The position numbers and the translations under genes were made by a program. This document shows positions 14,046-15,426 of a stretch of 15,426 bases of DNA, piece after piece. Origin of the DNA: an uncultured Clostridia bacterium. GTDB lineage: Bacteria; Bacillota; Clostridia; Christensenellales; Aristaeellaceae. Each line of letters begins with the position of its first letter. The first letter of the stretch is position 1. The stretch is from NCBI GenBank assembly GCA_934636425.1, contig CAKUAV010000069.1:1-15426 (forward strand). The letters are read 5' to 3'. Under the pieces are notes generated by a model. The model did not search any database. It worked only from the letters and a program-made list of their open reading frames with translations, and was not told the origin of the DNA.

Positions 14046-15344
14046 GTGCGCCGTCTGGCCGTAACGCTCATCGCGCTGCTTTTTCTGCTGCCCTGCCGCG
14101 CGCTGGCGGCGGAGAGCTATGCGCTGCGCACCGGCGGTTCGGCCGTGCTGGCCGACGCGGACGGCAATCTCCTCGTGAGCGCGGGCGTGTATTCCGACAT
14201 GATCCGCTTAAGCGACGACGATCTCTTCGCCGCCAGCCCTGTAGGCAGCGCGCAGTACGGCCTGATAAGCGGCGACGGCCGGGCGCTCACAGAGTTTATA
14301 TACGACAGCCTGACATTCGACGGAGAGACTGTGATCTTTTCGCAGCGCGGCCTCTGCGGCGCCATGGACGCGCAGGGCAATTTGAAGATCGAGCCGCGCT
14401 ACACCCGCCTGATTCCCATGGGCGAGGGCATGTTCCTCGCGCTCAAGAGCAATCCTCTGGACGACTCGCCCGACGCGCTGTATGCCGTCGCGGAGGACGG
14501 CGGCGAGCGTTCCACCGGCGTGCGGCTTTCGTACGGGCCGTTTTCCGCCGGGCAGGGGCTGAGCGTCGCCGTGGCGCTGGGCGGGCTGTACGGCTATTTG
14601 GGCGCGGACGGTCAGTGGGCGATCGAGCCGGCCTTCACATGGGCGGACAAAATGCGCTTTGGCCGCGCGCGGGCGAGCACGGAAAGCGGCATGGGGCTGA
14701 TCGGCCTGGACGGGCAGTGGCTGATCGAGCCGCAGGACGGCCGGCTGATCATCTCGGGCAAAGCCGAGGACGCGCCGGTCGTGCGCGTAGACGACGGCGG
14801 CGCAGAGCTGCTTTCATCCGCCGACGGCACGCTGATCCGGCGCTTTGAGGGCGCGCTGAACGCGGCGTTTACGGGAAGCGCGATCTGCATTGAGGGCGCG
14901 GACGGCGTTTTTCTGGCCGACTACGCCGGAAATGTGATCTTTGAAAGCGCGGACGGCGCGGAGGCGATCGCCGAGCTGGGCGGCTGCTGCATCGAGCGGC
15001 TGGACGCACAGCAGGATCAGCGGTTTGTGCTGCGCGATCACACGGGCGCGGAAATCGGGCGCTGGCAGGAGCTGACATTCGCAGGGCGCTACAACGACGT
15101 GATCTACGCGGCCTTTTCGACCTATGACACACAGGCGACGGAAATCGACGGCGTGACATTTCTGGACGAAGTGTCGGGCAGCCGGCGCTATGGCCTGATC
15201 GACATGACGGGACGCGTCGTGATCGACGGCCTGATCAGCCTGCGGGCGACCGGGCGCGCGCTGCTCACCGCCGAGGCCGACGACTGGCTCGGCCTGATCC
15301 GCCCCGACGGCACAATCGTCATAAAGCTGAACAAGGAAGAATAA
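14046..15344 (+). CDS. Predicted exported WG-repeat-like protein
   Basis: A 432-residue protein with a signal peptide: MRRLAVTLIALLFLLPCRALA, with an A-L-A cleavage site at 19-21 and no lipobox cysteine at the cleavage position. The mature part carries repeated units of the WG/KWG type, in which a 'Tyr-Gly-Leu-Ile...Asp-Gly...Ile-Glu-Pro' core recurs: YGLISGDGRALTEFIYDSL (70-88), CGAMDAQGNLKIEPRYTRL (103-121), YGYLGADGQWAIEPAFTWA (181-199), MGLIGLDGQWLIEP (215-228), YGLIDMTGRVVIDGL (from 382) and LGLIRPDGTIVIKL near the end. Such repeats form beta-rich, probably propeller-like surfaces; no enzymatic motif is visible and the role is unknown. Start is GTG at 14046, with GGAGG 8 nt upstream and its own promoter. 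It is divergent from rimP and not obviously related to the ribosome genes. Confidence 0.85.
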   Translation: MRRLAVTLIALLFLLPCRALAAESYALRTGGSAVLADADGNLLVSAGVYSDMIRLSDDDLFAASPVGSAQYGLISGDGRALTEFIYDSLTFDGETVIFSQRGLCGAMDAQGNLKIEPRYTRLIPMGEGMFLALKSNPLDDSPDALYAVAEDGGERSTGVRLSYGPFSAGQGLSVAVALGGLYGYLGADGQWAIEPAFTWADKMRFGRARASTESGMGLIGLDGQWLIEPQDGRLIISGKAEDAPVVRVDDGGAELLSSADGTLIRRFEGALNAAFTGSAICIEGADGVFLADYAGNVIFESADGAEAIAELGGCCIERLDAQQDQRFVLRDHTGAEIGRWQELTFAGRYNDVIYAAFSTYDTQATEIDGVTFLDEVSGSRRYGLIDMTGRVVIDGLISLRATGRALLTAEADDWLGLIRPDGTIVIKLNKEE

Positions 15345-15346
15345 CC

Positions 15347-15420
15347 CGGCGGCAGTGCCGCTTCCACACCGCTTCGCGCGTATCAACCCGACTCTTCGCC
15401 GCTTGGGGGCGGCTCGAGTC
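15347..15420. terminator. Hairpins after the WG-repeat-like gene, possible terminator
   Basis: Two inverted repeats follow the stop: GCGGC-AGT-GCCGC close behind it, then GACTC (15390-15394) pairing with GAGTC (15416-15420) around an inner GCCGC/GCGGC stem (15398-15402 with 15409-15413). No T-run is visible before the window ends, so a terminator is only possible. The second could equally belong to whatever lies beyond the edge. Confidence 0.35.
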
Positions 15421-15426
15421 TGGACG

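Overview
The window reads as a chromosomal segment of a GC-rich Firmicute, most likely a member of the Clostridia. The evidence is the gene order, strong AGGAGG-type ribosome binding sites, sigma-A type promoters with extended -10 boxes, and a NusA without the C-terminal repeats of Proteobacteria. Family-level placement (for example the Christensenellales side of Clostridia) is a guess. Almost everything is on the minus strand, so the window reads right to left. It is the classic ribosome-maturation, translation-initiation and RNA-decay block: rimP, nusA, ylxR (rnpM), ylxQ, infB, then rbfA, nrnA, truB, then ribF, a small membrane protein gene, rpsO and pnp. The pnp gene runs off the left edge. 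One plus-strand gene at the right end, divergent from rimP, encodes a predicted exported WG-repeat-like protein.

Right to left: a divergent intergenic region (13721-14045) holds two back-to-back promoters and a strong hairpin in the rimP leader. rimP-nusA-ylxR-ylxQ-infB are tightly packed, with gaps of 38, 62, 0 and 23 nt, and infB is followed by a convincing intrinsic terminator (8355-8390). About 1.4 kb without a credible gene follows, much of it a decaying repeat family of roughly 200 bp period. rbfA and nrnA overlap, and truB follows after 135 bp. Then comes a second gene-free stretch (3753-4627) filled with a different tandem array of about 158-bp units. ribF overlaps a small two-TM membrane protein gene by ATGA. 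A near-consensus promoter drives rpsO, and pnp follows after a structured 249-nt spacer.

Functionally the genes cover 30S maturation (RimP, RbfA), transcription elongation and termination (NusA), RNase P modulation and RNA binding (YlxR, YlxQ), initiation (IF2), tRNA U55 modification (TruB), ribosomal protein S15, and RNA degradation (PNPase, with NrnA finishing oligoribonucleotides). RibF is the usual flavin gene of this block, but here it has only the adenylyltransferase half.

I saw no defence system, prophage, transposase, CRISPR array or tRNA. The unusual content is the two independent tandem-repeat insertions that split a normally compact operon, the single-domain RibF, the nine-copy Tyr-Gly-Arg-Pro repeat in the IF2 N-terminus, and the structured leaders of rimP, rpsO and pnp.
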